In this document: in pieces, positions 49,574-59,082 of the stretch
Layout of the letters: every line of letters begins with the position of its first letter
Numbering within the stretch: the stretch's first letter is position 1
Assembly: GCA_017307755.1 (NCBI GenBank)
Contig: JAFKGQ010000024.1
Location: forward strand, 1 to 64,000
Length of the DNA stretch: 64,000 bases
From: Chitinophagaceae bacterium
GTDB lineage: Bacteria > Bacteroidota > Bacteroidia > Chitinophagales > Chitinophagaceae
Direction: 5' to 3'
The notes under the pieces: model-generated
The model's database searches: none
What the model saw: only the letters and a program-made list of their open reading frames with translations
What the model was told of the DNA's origin: nothing
Position numbers and translations under genes: made by a program

Positions 49574-51989
49574 AACCCACTTCAAAATGGCAGGACGCTC
49601 GCTAAAAAAAGACGGCGTCTTTTCCATCATCAATATTGTTGGGCTGGCTCTGGGGCTGGCCGTCTGCCTGCTGATATCGCTGTTTGTGATTGACGAGCTG
49701 AGCTATGACAGGTACAACGACAAGGCTGACCGTATTTTCAGAGTTGTTTCCGACATACATATCAACGGCAATGGGAACAACAGCGTCTTTACACCCTCTC
49801 CCATGGGGCCTGCCCTGGTAAAAGACTATCCCGCGATCCAGGCGGCTGTCCGGATCCGTCCTATCCAGGGGGGTGTGCTGGTAAGAAAGGGTGCCGATAC
49901 ATGGATGGAATCCAATGCGGTGCTGGCCGACCCTTCTTTATTCGATGTCTTTACGCTTCCCCTGCTGGCGGGAGATCGGCATACCGCCCTGGCGGCGCCA
50001 AATTCCCTGGTGATCTCCGCCAGCCTGGCCGAGAAATATTTCAACAGCATCCAGGTCATTGGCAAAACACTCCGCACAGATGACGACACCACTTCGTGGC
50101 AGATCACCGGGGTAATAAAGGATATGCCGACCCAATCTCATCTCCACCTGAAGTTGATCAAATCCCTGACCGGCAAAAAATTCAATACCAACCAGGCCTG
50201 GTTCAACCTTTATGGAGCCACTTATTTACTGGCAAGACCGAATACAAGCACCGCGGACATCGATCTTATGCTGGCCGGTGCTGTCACAAGATACATCGAT
50301 CCCCAGATGCGACAGCAGTTGCACAATACACCAGGGGACATGGAGAAGAAAGGCAACTATTTCAGGTTCTATTCGATGCCCCTCACACACATCCATTTAT
50401 ATTCCAATGTAATGGGAGAGTTCGAGCCCAATGGCAATATCCGCACAGTCTATATTTTCATCGTACTGGCCCTCCTTATTTTACTGGTGGCCTGCGTCAA
50501 TTTTATGAACCTTTCCACCGCCCGCAGTGCACGCCGGAGCCGGGAAGTGGGCGTGAGAAAAGTCCTGGGCGGCAGCCGCAGGGAGCTGATCACTCAATTC
50601 CTGGTTGAAGCCATCCTCACCAGCTTTATGGCGCTGTCATTGGCCGTAGTCATAGCTGTGATCCTGTTGCCCTACTTTAATCAATTATCCGGTAAATTTT
50701 TTTCCCTGGCTATCTTATACAACAGGTGGACTGTCCCGGCTCTGTTGATGATCTCTCTGACAGTAGGACTGCTGGCAGGCAGTTACCCGGCCTTTTTCCT
50801 CTCCGCCTTTCAACCTCTCCAGGTGTTAAAAGGTCGGTTGGTGATGGGCTTAACCAAAAGCCGGCTACGCAACGGGCTGGTGGTCTTTCAATTTGCCATC
50901 GCCATTGTACTTGTGGCTTCCACCATTGTGATCTATCACCAACTGCATTATATCCAGACAAGACAGTTGGGTTATGACAGGGAGCAGGTATTGACCATCC
51001 GGCAAACAAAATATCTGGGTGATCATGCCCGGACTTTCAAGCAACTGGTGGAAGCACTCCCCGGAGTTGTCAGCGGGACCATGACTGGCTATCTGCCTAA
51101 TATGCCGCAACCCGGGAACAGAGTTTTTTTTAAAGATGCGGGGGTCCGGGTGAATGAATCCTTTTTAATGGGCGACTGGAGGATCGACGCGGACTATATA
51201 TCAACCTTAAAAATGGAAATAGTGGCGGGCCGGAATTTCTCGTCCGTAATACCAACAGACTCAGCCGGAGTACTGATCAATGAAACGGCCGCGCAGATGC
51301 TGGGCTATGCCGACCCAATCGGTAAATCCATTTTCACCGGTCCGGATCCGGTGACCCCCTATCGCATTCTGGGAGTGGTAAAGGACTTCAATGCGCATAC
51401 CTTGCACAGTAAGATCGAACCCATTATATTCAGTCTCCGGGCAGATAGGAATGCCTTTGCTTTCCGCCTGCATACAAAGGATCTTTCCGGTCTTATTGCC
51501 CGTATCAAAAGAACTTATACTTCCATGGATGAAGTCGCCGGGCAACCTTTCGTCTATTCCTTCCTGGACGATGATTTCAATGCGCTGTATGCGTCGGACA
51601 AGCGCACGGGCAGCCTTTTTATCGCTTTTACCATTCTCTCTCTTGTAATTGCCTGTCTGGGACTATTCGGGATGGTTAGCTACGCCGCAGAACAACGTGC
51701 AAAAGAAATAGGCATCCGCAGGATACTGGGTGCGGGTATTCGTCACATAGTGGTATTATTCTCACAGGAACTTTTTAAGCTTATCTTTTTGGCCGCCTGC
51801 ATCGGATTCCCTCTGGCCTGGTGGGGAATGCACCGGTGGTTGGAGGACTTTGCCTATCGTACGCCGGTGAGCGGATGGGCCTTCGTCCTGGCCGGGTCGG
51901 GTGTCGCAACCATTGCCCTGGTGACTGTCGGTTTACAGGCGATCAAGGCGGCTGTGGTCAACCCGGTGGAAAGGCTGAGGACAGAATAA
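49566..51989 (+). CDS. ABC transporter permease, MacB/FtsX family
   Basis: An 807-residue protein with the double-unit Bacteroidota architecture. It has an N-terminal helix (about 20-42), a MacB periplasmic core (about 43-240) and three FtsX transmembrane helices (about 288-440; YIFIVLALLILLVACVNFMN, STARSARRSREVGVRKVLGG). A second helix and periplasmic core are followed by three closing helices (about 680-800; LVIACLGLFGMVSYAAEQRA, KEIGIRRILGAG). No ATPase gene is adjacent, as is usual for this family. It probably transmits mechanical force for export of peptides, drugs or lipoproteins. It lies downstream of the receptor operon. Confidence 0.93.
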   Translation: MLKTHFKMAGRSLKKDGVFSIINIVGLALGLAVCLLISLFVIDELSYDRYNDKADRIFRVVSDIHINGNGNNSVFTPSPMGPALVKDYPAIQAAVRIRPIQGGVLVRKGADTWMESNAVLADPSLFDVFTLPLLAGDRHTALAAPNSLVISASLAEKYFNSIQVIGKTLRTDDDTTSWQITGVIKDMPTQSHLHLKLIKSLTGKKFNTNQAWFNLYGATYLLARPNTSTADIDLMLAGAVTRYIDPQMRQQLHNTPGDMEKKGNYFRFYSMPLTHIHLYSNVMGEFEPNGNIRTVYIFIVLALLILLVACVNFMNLSTARSARRSREVGVRKVLGGSRRELITQFLVEAILTSFMALSLAVVIAVILLPYFNQLSGKFFSLAILYNRWTVPALLMISLTVGLLAGSYPAFFLSAFQPLQVLKGRLVMGLTKSRLRNGLVVFQFAIAIVLVASTIVIYHQLHYIQTRQLGYDREQVLTIRQTKYLGDHARTFKQLVEALPGVVSGTMTGYLPNMPQPGNRVFFKDAGVRVNESFLMGDWRIDADYISTLKMEIVAGRNFSSVIPTDSAGVLINETAAQMLGYADPIGKSIFTGPDPVTPYRILGVVKDFNAHTLHSKIEPIIFSLRADRNAFAFRLHTKDLSGLIARIKRTYTSMDEVAGQPFVYSFLDDDFNALYASDKRTGSLFIAFTILSLVIACLGLFGMVSYAAEQRAKEIGIRRILGAGIRHIVVLFSQELFKLIFLAACIGFPLAWWGMHRWLEDFAYRTPVSGWAFVLAGSGVATIALVTVGLQAIKAAVVNPVERLRTE

Positions 51990-51993
51990 AAAA

Positions 51994-52021
51994 CCCCCGT
52001 CACTGGAATTTGCGACGGGGG
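51994..52021 (-). terminator. Intrinsic terminator of the amidohydrolase operon (possibly bidirectional)
   Basis: CCCCCGTC (51994-52001) and GACGGGGG (52014-52021) form a perfect 8-bp stem around 12 nt. Read on the minus strand it ends in a T-run (complement of the A-run 51987-51993), so it terminates the 52058 gene. It also follows the permease stop on the plus strand but lacks a T-run there. Confidence 0.88.
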
Positions 52022-52057
52022 CTATGCTTCACAAGGTTAACAGTGTGACATGCGCTG

Positions 52058-53413
52058 TTACGGCGTCGGCGTAAGCGGCAAGCCATATTTATACATATAA
52101 CGACGATACAATTGGGTCTGTTTGTTATCAAGACTAACCTCCCTGCCCTGGATAAAGGCATGCTCGACGATGCTGCTGCGCATATCCAGGATGTCCCCTC
52201 CGCTAATGACGATATTTGCATCTTTTCCCGTCTCCAGCGAGCCTGTGCGATCGTCAATCCCCAAAATTTTCGCTGTATTCAACGTGATAGCCTGCAACGC
52301 CTGTTCCTTTGTAAGACCATAGGCCGCAGCCGTACCCGCATTGAACATCAGGTTGCGATAGCGCGTCTCGTCATGGTCATCGTTCAGCGCAAAGAGGACA
52401 CCAGCTTTCTGTAATTGCGCGGGGGTCTTGTAAGGCTGATCGACATCGTCATCCTCTGTAGTAGGCAATGCATGTTCCTGTCCCAGGATCACCGCGATAT
52501 TATTTGCTTTTAGCAAGGGGGCGATCAGCCAGCTCTCACTGCCGCCTACGATCACCACGTCAAATCCGAACTCTTTTGCAAAATCTACCGCCACCAACAT
52601 TTGCTTCACCTGGTCGCCATGAACAAATAGCTTTTGTTGTTTGGAGAACAACCCTTTTACCGCCTCGAACTTCAGGTTCGTCTCTTTATGAGGAGAAGTC
52701 TGCAGATACCCCTTTGCTTCCCGGAAAAAACTCTTGAGCTCTTCCACTTTTGCAAGAGCCTCCTTCACAGGATCAGTGGGCGCTTCAACACCACCTCTCC
52801 TGCCCCCAAAACGAGGACGGCGTACGATAAAGGAAGGCATGTGCAGGTGGATGGCCCCATCCATTTTATATGCCGCATCCTCCCAGTTCCAGGCATCCAG
52901 TTGCACGACGGAAGAGCTGCCGCTGATAGTGCCGCCCTGGGGCGTGACGCTGGCCAGCAATATCCCATTGGCCTTTAAGGTATTGATGATCTTCGAATCC
53001 GTGTTGTAGGCCACGATGCTCCGGATGCTGGGATTCAGATCGCCCAGTTCTTCGTAGTCATTGGAACCCCGTACGCCATTAGCAATCTCTTTCAGACCCA
53101 GGTCGGAGACAGGGAGTATCAACCCCGGATATACCTGCTTGCCTTTGGCGTCCACGACTTTTACATCGGCGCCTGATGGAACGGATACGTTCGCGCCCAC
53201 CTGTACGATCTTCCCGTTGTCCACAGCAATTGTGCCGCCTTCTATCACCTGTCCATTGCCGATGTGGATAGTCCCGCCGGTGATATATAATTTTCCTTTA
53301 TAGTCCTTTGTCGGGTATACGTCGTCCTGGGCGTGGGCAGCCAGCAGCGCCAGCATCGAAAAAGCTGCAGCCCCCAGGCGACGGATGAAAGCATAATTCA
53401 TTTGTATGATCAT
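52058..53413 (-). CDS. Exported amidohydrolase-family protein lacking the HxH metal motif
   Basis: A 451-residue protein with a signal peptide ending AHAQ; a second Met at codon 5 is a likely alternative start. The amidohydrolase composite-fold signatures are present: LYITGGTIHIGNGQVIEGG at the N-terminus and LTKEQALQAITLNTAKIL followed by GSLETGKDANIVISGGD at the C-terminus. Where metal-dependent members have PGLIDxHxH, this one has PGLILPVSD at 97-104, so both His ligands of strand 1 are missing. It is probably periplasmic and catalytically altered. It follows the larger amidohydrolase gene by 8 nt and ends at the terminator at 51994. Confidence 0.88.
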   Translation of the reverse strand: MIIQMNYAFIRRLGAAAFSMLALLAAHAQDDVYPTKDYKGKLYITGGTIHIGNGQVIEGGTIAVDNGKIVQVGANVSVPSGADVKVVDAKGKQVYPGLILPVSDLGLKEIANGVRGSNDYEELGDLNPSIRSIVAYNTDSKIINTLKANGILLASVTPQGGTISGSSSVVQLDAWNWEDAAYKMDGAIHLHMPSFIVRRPRFGGRRGGVEAPTDPVKEALAKVEELKSFFREAKGYLQTSPHKETNLKFEAVKGLFSKQQKLFVHGDQVKQMLVAVDFAKEFGFDVVIVGGSESWLIAPLLKANNIAVILGQEHALPTTEDDDVDQPYKTPAQLQKAGVLFALNDDHDETRYRNLMFNAGTAAAYGLTKEQALQAITLNTAKILGIDDRTGSLETGKDANIVISGGDILDMRSSIVEHAFIQGREVSLDNKQTQLYRRYMYKYGLPLTPTP

Positions 53414-53421
53414 TTTACTGA

Positions 53422-56400
53422 TTAGTTAGTTTTTGTATTTCCGTCGTCGCCGTCGATGGTCAGGAGCCCGTCATGATGCTCGTGATCACCACAGTTTAAC
53501 TCTACATGGAAGCTGGGCTCGGCCGGCCGCATAGGCGTCCCGGACCTTTTTTCCGCCAGCAGCTTTTGCACCAGCCGGTTGCGCTCGGCGGTTATACTCT
53601 TACGCAGCGCTGCGTCCCTATCGAGGTCATAGTAGATGACACCGTCCACAATGGTCTTTTCGGATCTGGCGTAGATGCTCAGCGGATTGTCGGACCACAG
53701 TACGAGGTCGGCATCCTTTCCTGCCTTGATGCTGCCCACCCTGTCGGCCACGTGCAGGGCCCTGGCAGGGTTGAGGGTCACCATCTTAAATGCTTCTTCT
53801 TCGGACAACCCTCCGTACTTGACACTCTTGGCGGCCTCCTGGTTCAGACGACGGGCCTGTTCGGCATCATCGGAATTGATACATACGTTGAGGCCTACCT
53901 TTGTCATGATCGTCGCGTTATAAGCGATGGCATCCTGTACCTCCATCTTATAGGCCCACCAGTCGGAGAAGGTGGAAGCGCTGGCGCCATGTTCTTTCAT
54001 TTTATCGGCCACTTTGTATCCTTCCAGGATATGGGTGAAGGTGTTGACACGGAAATCAAACTTTTCTGCTACACGCATCAGGGCCGTGATCTCGCTTTGC
54101 ACATAGGAGTGACAGGTGATAAAACGTTTTTTCTCCAGGATCTCCACCAGTGCATCCAGTTCCAGGTCGCGGCGGGTAGCCAGGGGAGCCGCCTTTCTTG
54201 CCTGCTGGTAGTCACGCGCTCTTGTAAAAGCATCCATCAGCACTTCTTCCACGCCCATACGGGTGTCGGGAAACCGGTTGTTACTCTGCGAGGTGGTCCG
54301 CTTTACATTCTCGCCCAGGGCGAATTTGATAAAGGGATCCCAATTCCTGAATTTTAAGCCCTCGTCATCCTTTCCCCAACGCAGTTTGATCAGTTGGGTC
54401 TGCCCGCCGATGGTATTGGCGGAGCCATGAAGGATGTGAGAGGAGGTGACACCCCCGCTCAGCTGTCTGTAGATATTGATATCCTCCGGGTTGAGGTTGT
54501 CGGCTATACGGACTTCTGAAGTGACGGACTGGGCGCCTTCATTGATGGAGAAGGCGGCGATATGGGAGTGTTCGTCGATGATGCCGGGCGTCAGGTGTTT
54601 ACCGGCGCCGTCGATGACAATGGCCCCTGCCCCGGAAAGGTTCTTCCCTATCTGGGCGATCTTACCTCCTTTTACCAGTACGTCCGTATTCTCGAGCCGG
54701 CCCTCTTTCTCATTGGTCCAGACCGTGGTATTTCTGATCAGCAGGTCCTGTTGCTTCGGCAGGGAATCCCATCCGTAACCGTCAAAGGGATATACGACCT
54801 TGCCGATATGCAATGGCCGTTTACGGGAAGTATCCGCTTCAGGAGCCGTGGTCTTTGAAAAGACAGCCGTCCAGGTGACCCAATTGCCCGTGGAATCTGT
54901 GCCATTCCCACTCCAGCTGTCGGCATACACCGCACCGCTGAGATGCGTCTGTGCACCGGCGGGACGTCCACCCATACCACCCCTCCTGCCCTGGCCGGCT
55001 TGTCCGCCCTGCCCAGGCCCCGCCGTCGAATCTCCGGCCGGACGGCCCATTCCTCCCCGTGGTCCGCCGGCGCCGCCGGGTCCAAAGCTCAATGATACGA
55101 GGCTTCCGTCATAATTGAACTTACCCGTCAGCGTGTCTTTTCCACCCGCAATAACGCTGGCCGAAGTGGCGGATTTTACATCCAGCACATAGGTGGTCGT
55201 AGGGCCAGTGGCCGAAGTCACCGTCAGATTATACTGCCCCCGTACGGTCTTCCATCCTTCCGGCTTTACTTCATATTTTTTTCCCTGCACCCAGTTTTCG
55301 ATGAGGGTCGTTTTTTCTGCAAACACGGGGCCGGTGGTGATAAGGAAGTTGGCCAGTTTTCCCGCATCCAGGCTACCGACCTTATTATATACGCCCAACA
55401 ACGTCGCGGGTGTCTTTGTCAACGCCTCCAAAGCCTTTCCCTCGCTCAACCCATACTCAAACGCCTTTCTCAAATTGGCCGTGAATGTTTTGACATCCTT
55501 CAAATCCGAAGTAGTGAGACAAAAAGGTATCCCCGCTTTTTCAAAGGCTGCGGGGTTGCCGGGAGCCAATTCCCAATGCTTCATATCCGTAAGCGACACA
55601 AACCTTGCGTCATTGGGATCTTCTACATCCATGGCCTGGGGAAAGTTCAGCGGCAGGATAAAGCTGGCCTTGGTAGCCGCTATTTCATTGATGCGTTGAT
55701 ATTCATTCCCACCGCCTTTGATAATAAACTGAACGCCAAATTCGTCCCCAACACGGTCACCCTGCAGATCAGTCCATTTATCGCCTCCCTCGAACAATTG
55801 CGGAAGGGACAGCTCATCGTTGAAAGCCTGCAGACTTAAATTTGTGCCTTCATGGACAGGCTGGCTTTTATACCCCTCTGTTTTATACCACCCCGCATCG
55901 AGCCAGGTCTGCCGCAGCAGGGCGATGCTTCCCATCAAGCTGCTGGGATAACTTTGCGTGGATGTACCCTTGTTAAGAGAATAATTCGCAGACGATTTTT
56001 CTTTGACGATGACCAGGTTCTCATTTTCATTGGCCAGTGTTACCACTGCGCCGGTGCCTCTGGCGATGCCGTCCCGCTGAAGGGTTTGCACCGTACCAAA
56101 GCCTGCTTCACGCAAAGGCTTGGCTTTTGCATCATCGACTGTAAAAAGATGGGCGGCTTCCGTCTCCGGATGGATCGCCTGGTTCCAGTTATAGGCGCCC
56201 TTTGTATTGGAGGTCAGCTGCGCCGGAGCCCTGAAATCAAAGGTCCTTGTCTGTCTTTCACCCTGTGGCATACCGTAGTCGCTGAAGGCGTCGATAAAGG
56301 AGGGATAGATATATTTACCGCTGCAGTCGATGACGACTGCATCCTTTGGAATAGCGACACCCGTGCCTGCGCCAATGACAAGCCCGTCGCGGATCACCAG

Positions 56401-56592
56401 GGTGGCGTCAGCCATCGTTGTCTGACCATCTTTTACGATGGTGGCATGGGTAAAGGCATAACACCCTTCCCGCTGATCAGCAACGCCATTGACGGGAAAA
56501 GTAGTTTGAGCGATGGAAATAATGGAACAGATAAGGAACGCCGCCAGTAAAAAGAATATTCTACCCCGCGGACGATGTCGGAAGTTTCTCAT
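53422..56592 (-). CDS. Exported tandem amidohydrolase-family protein, only the second module intact
   Basis: A 1056-residue exported protein with signal peptide (about 10-29). The N-terminal module (about 40-450) has amidohydrolase edges but YPSFIDAFSDYG at 96-107, with no HxH. A middle segment (about 470-590) includes a Gly/Arg/Pro-rich low-complexity loop. The C-terminal module (about 605-1040) is typical, with GIIDEHSH (His675, His677), a His in CHSYVQ, and the metal-binding Asp in NSDDAEQ, then LNPARALHV and GSIKAGKDADLVLW. It likely hydrolyses a peptide-like or cyclic amide in the periplasm. It forms an operon with the 451-residue relative downstream. Confidence 0.9.
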   Translation of the reverse strand: MRNFRHRPRGRIFFLLAAFLICSIISIAQTTFPVNGVADQREGCYAFTHATIVKDGQTTMADATLVIRDGLVIGAGTGVAIPKDAVVIDCSGKYIYPSFIDAFSDYGMPQGERQTRTFDFRAPAQLTSNTKGAYNWNQAIHPETEAAHLFTVDDAKAKPLREAGFGTVQTLQRDGIARGTGAVVTLANENENLVIVKEKSSANYSLNKGTSTQSYPSSLMGSIALLRQTWLDAGWYKTEGYKSQPVHEGTNLSLQAFNDELSLPQLFEGGDKWTDLQGDRVGDEFGVQFIIKGGGNEYQRINEIAATKASFILPLNFPQAMDVEDPNDARFVSLTDMKHWELAPGNPAAFEKAGIPFCLTTSDLKDVKTFTANLRKAFEYGLSEGKALEALTKTPATLLGVYNKVGSLDAGKLANFLITTGPVFAEKTTLIENWVQGKKYEVKPEGWKTVRGQYNLTVTSATGPTTTYVLDVKSATSASVIAGGKDTLTGKFNYDGSLVSLSFGPGGAGGPRGGMGRPAGDSTAGPGQGGQAGQGRRGGMGGRPAGAQTHLSGAVYADSWSGNGTDSTGNWVTWTAVFSKTTAPEADTSRKRPLHIGKVVYPFDGYGWDSLPKQQDLLIRNTTVWTNEKEGRLENTDVLVKGGKIAQIGKNLSGAGAIVIDGAGKHLTPGIIDEHSHIAAFSINEGAQSVTSEVRIADNLNPEDINIYRQLSGGVTSSHILHGSANTIGGQTQLIKLRWGKDDEGLKFRNWDPFIKFALGENVKRTTSQSNNRFPDTRMGVEEVLMDAFTRARDYQQARKAAPLATRRDLELDALVEILEKKRFITCHSYVQSEITALMRVAEKFDFRVNTFTHILEGYKVADKMKEHGASASTFSDWWAYKMEVQDAIAYNATIMTKVGLNVCINSDDAEQARRLNQEAAKSVKYGGLSEEEAFKMVTLNPARALHVADRVGSIKAGKDADLVLWSDNPLSIYARSEKTIVDGVIYYDLDRDAALRKSITAERNRLVQKLLAEKRSGTPMRPAEPSFHVELNCGDHEHHDGLLTIDGDDGNTKTN

Positions 56593-56698
56593 GTTTGAAA
56601 ATTAGTTTTAGTCCCTAAAAATGGTCCTCAAGTTAGGTAAATGGGCTAATTTTAACGTTTAAATATTGTATCAGCGGTAAATTAAACATGCCAATTCG

Positions 56699-57376
56699 GT
56701 GACTAACATTTCATCCTATATTGATCATACCATTCTAAAGCCCACTACCACACATATGGACATAAAAAAAATATGTGAGGAAGCGATACAATATGACTTC
56801 AAAGCTGTTTGTATACCTCCATCATTGGTAACTACAGCCCGCAGGGAGCTACAGGTCGCACGTTCCCCTCTTGCAGCTACGGTGATTGGGTTCCCCTTTG
56901 GTTATTCTGTGCTGAAGGCCAAGCTGTCCGAGGTGGAGCAGGCCCTCACCGACGGCGCTGATGAGCTTGACATGGTCATCGATCTTACGGCATTGCGCAA
57001 TGGGGATTGGTCATATATTGAAAAAGAAATATCTGCTCTCACGGATACGATCCATGACCAGCGCCGGGTTATAAAGGTCATCATCGAGAGTGGTATCCTT
57101 ACGGATGACGAGATCATCCGCTGCTGCGGGATCTGTAGCAAGGCAGGCGTGGATTTTGTAAAGACATCCACAGGATATGCCGAAAAGGGCGCTACCATCG
57201 AGGCTGTGCAACTGATACGCAAACATCTCCCTGCCGGCATAAAAATAAAAGCCTCCGGCGGCATCCGAACCTATGAATTCGCCCGTCAATTAATTGACGC
57301 CGGAGCCGACCGGCTGGGCTGCAGCGCCAGCGTAGAGATCGTAAAAGGGGAGAAAGTTGCCGGAAAAGGCTATTAA
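56699..57376 (+). CDS. deoC: Deoxyribose-phosphate aldolase
   Basis: A 225-residue class I aldolase that cleaves 2-deoxyribose-5-phosphate to glyceraldehyde-3-phosphate and acetaldehyde in deoxynucleoside salvage. The Schiff-base lysine is Lys155 in DFVKTSTGY, and the second active-site lysine is Lys184 in IKASGGIRT. DMVIDLTALRNGDW carries the usual Asp of the active site. The start is GTG at 56699 (MTNISSYIDHT), since no in-frame ATG lies upstream. It is divergent from the amidohydrolase operon; the 106-nt gap shows no further gene. A SPOR protein follows after 16 nt. Confidence 0.97.
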   Translation: MTNISSYIDHTILKPTTTHMDIKKICEEAIQYDFKAVCIPPSLVTTARRELQVARSPLAATVIGFPFGYSVLKAKLSEVEQALTDGADELDMVIDLTALRNGDWSYIEKEISALTDTIHDQRRVIKVIIESGILTDDEIIRCCGICSKAGVDFVKTSTGYAEKGATIEAVQLIRKHLPAGIKIKASGGIRTYEFARQLIDAGADRLGCSASVEIVKGEKVAGKGY

Positions 57377-57392
57377 TTGAAATAAATTTTTT

Positions 57393-57827
57393 ATGTATAA
57401 ATATCTAATCATCCTATCGTTACTCACTCCGGCTGGAGTTATGGCTCAGGCTGATACCGCCGGCATCGTTGTCCATAAGGACCCGCGCATCGACCAGTTG
57501 ATCCACAGGCAGATGGAGATCAATGAAGAAACTACCCGGGACAGCCGCCGGAGCATGCCGGGTTTCCGGATACAGGTGATCAGCGCGACTGACCGCAATA
57601 AGGTCTTTGCCGCCAAAACAAAGATCTACCAGCAATTCCCCGATCTGAAGCCTTATGTGCTCTACCAACCTCCTTATTATAAATTGAGGGTAGGCAATTT
57701 CAAGACGCAGACGGAGGCAGAAGAATTCGAAAAACAGCTATCCTCCTTATTCCCCAGCGGGCTATATGTCATCAGGGATACCATCGAGGTCACGCCCGAG
57801 CGGCTAAAAGAGGAGGGTCCCCAATGA
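57393..57827 (+). CDS. SPOR domain-containing protein
   Basis: A 144-residue exported protein: signal peptide (about 1-18, ending VMAQ), a short helical linker, and a SPOR domain at about 52-130 (GFRIQVISATDRNKVFAAKT, YKLRVGNFKTQTEAEEFEKQ, SGLYVIRDTIEV). SPOR domains bind denuded peptidoglycan glycans at division sites, so it probably acts in the periplasm at the wall. The stop overlaps the next gene start (ATGA at 57824), suggesting translational coupling. Confidence 0.93.
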   Translation: MYKYLIILSLLTPAGVMAQADTAGIVVHKDPRIDQLIHRQMEINEETTRDSRRSMPGFRIQVISATDRNKVFAAKTKIYQQFPDLKPYVLYQPPYYKLRVGNFKTQTEAEEFEKQLSSLFPSGLYVIRDTIEVTPERLKEEGPQ

Positions 57828-59008
57828 AAGATAAGATACAACAGCTGGTCAGCCGGTACACCCCCGCGTTTATCGCCACCCGTCATCATCTGCATGCCCA
57901 TCCGGAGCTGAGCTACAAGGAATTTGAAACCTCCAGATACGTACAACAGCAACTGGAAGAGGCCGGTATCCCTCACCAGGTAATGGCGGAGACAGGGGTC
58001 GTGGGTCTTATCAAAGGCAAAAATCCGGACAAACGCGTCATCGCATTGAGGGCGGACATGGACGCCCTGCCTATCAAAGAAGAAAATGACGTCCCTTACA
58101 AGTCCAGAAATGAAGGGGTCATGCACGCCTGTGGACATGATGTCCACACCACTATATTATTGGGCGCCTCCCGTATCCTGCAGGAGCTGAAAGACGAGTG
58201 GGAAGGGACGGTAAAGCTCATCTTCCAGCCGGGGGAGGAAAAGAACCCCGGCGGGGCCAGTCTGATGATCAGGGAAGGGGTACTGAAAGACCCTGTACCC
58301 CAGGCCATCTTCGGACTGCATGTACATCCCGGGCTTGAGACGGGAAAGCTCAGCTTCCGGGGTGGAATGGTTATGGCCAGCGCCGATGAGCTGTACATCA
58401 CGATCAAGGGCAAGGGAGGTCATGCGGCAGCCCCGCATCTGACGGTGGATACCATACTGGTAGCCTCTCACCTCGTGGTGGCCCTCCAGCAGATCATCAG
58501 CAGGAACAGGAACCCGTTGTCTCCCTCCGTCCTGTCCATCACCTCCGTACAGGGTGGTTATACGACAAACGTGATCCCCAGCGAAGTAAAACTGATGGGG
58601 ACCTTCCGGGCTATGGACGAAGAATGGCGTTTCAAAGCCCATGAGCTCATCCGGCGGCAGGCGACAGAGTTGGTGCATAGCATGGGGGCCGAGATCGATC
58701 TCCACATCGATGTGGGTTATCCCATGGTATATAATAATGAAGCGCTGGATAAAGTGGCCAGGGGCGTTGCCGGGCAATTCATCGGGAAAGACAACGTTTT
58801 GGAGACGGAAGTGCGGTTGGGAGCCGAGGATTTTGGCTATTACACCCGTCAGATCCCGGGGTGTTTTTACCGTCTTGGGGTCATGAACGTAGAAAAAGGC
58901 ATCACTTCCGGCGTACACACGCCGACCTTCAATATCGACGAATCTGCCATCGCCATCGGGGTGGGGATGATGGCCTGGCTAGGCAGCCAGGTTTCCTTTC
59001 CCGCATGA
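57824..59008 (+). CDS. M20 family amidohydrolase (N-acyl-L-amino acid/hippurate hydrolase type)
   Basis: A 394-residue peptidase M20D-type enzyme. Metal ligands are Cys103, His105 and His108 region in HACGHDVH, the Glu pair Glu138-Glu139 in QPGEE, and a His near the C-terminus in GVHTPTF. HPELSYKEFET at the N-terminus is typical of IAA-amino-acid/hippurate hydrolases. The dimerisation domain lies around 185-300 (GKGGHAAAPH). There is no signal peptide, so it is cytoplasmic. It removes acyl groups from amino acids. It is translationally coupled to the SPOR gene. Confidence 0.95.
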   Translation: MKDKIQQLVSRYTPAFIATRHHLHAHPELSYKEFETSRYVQQQLEEAGIPHQVMAETGVVGLIKGKNPDKRVIALRADMDALPIKEENDVPYKSRNEGVMHACGHDVHTTILLGASRILQELKDEWEGTVKLIFQPGEEKNPGGASLMIREGVLKDPVPQAIFGLHVHPGLETGKLSFRGGMVMASADELYITIKGKGGHAAAPHLTVDTILVASHLVVALQQIISRNRNPLSPSVLSITSVQGGYTTNVIPSEVKLMGTFRAMDEEWRFKAHELIRRQATELVHSMGAEIDLHIDVGYPMVYNNEALDKVARGVAGQFIGKDNVLETEVRLGAEDFGYYTRQIPGCFYRLGVMNVEKGITSGVHTPTFNIDESAIAIGVGMMAWLGSQVSFPA

Positions 59009-59082
59009 TTAACAGCATTTTCGTATTTTGCACCGAATCTCACCTGCCGTATGATCCGACGGCCGGGAGATAAATTTCCAAT

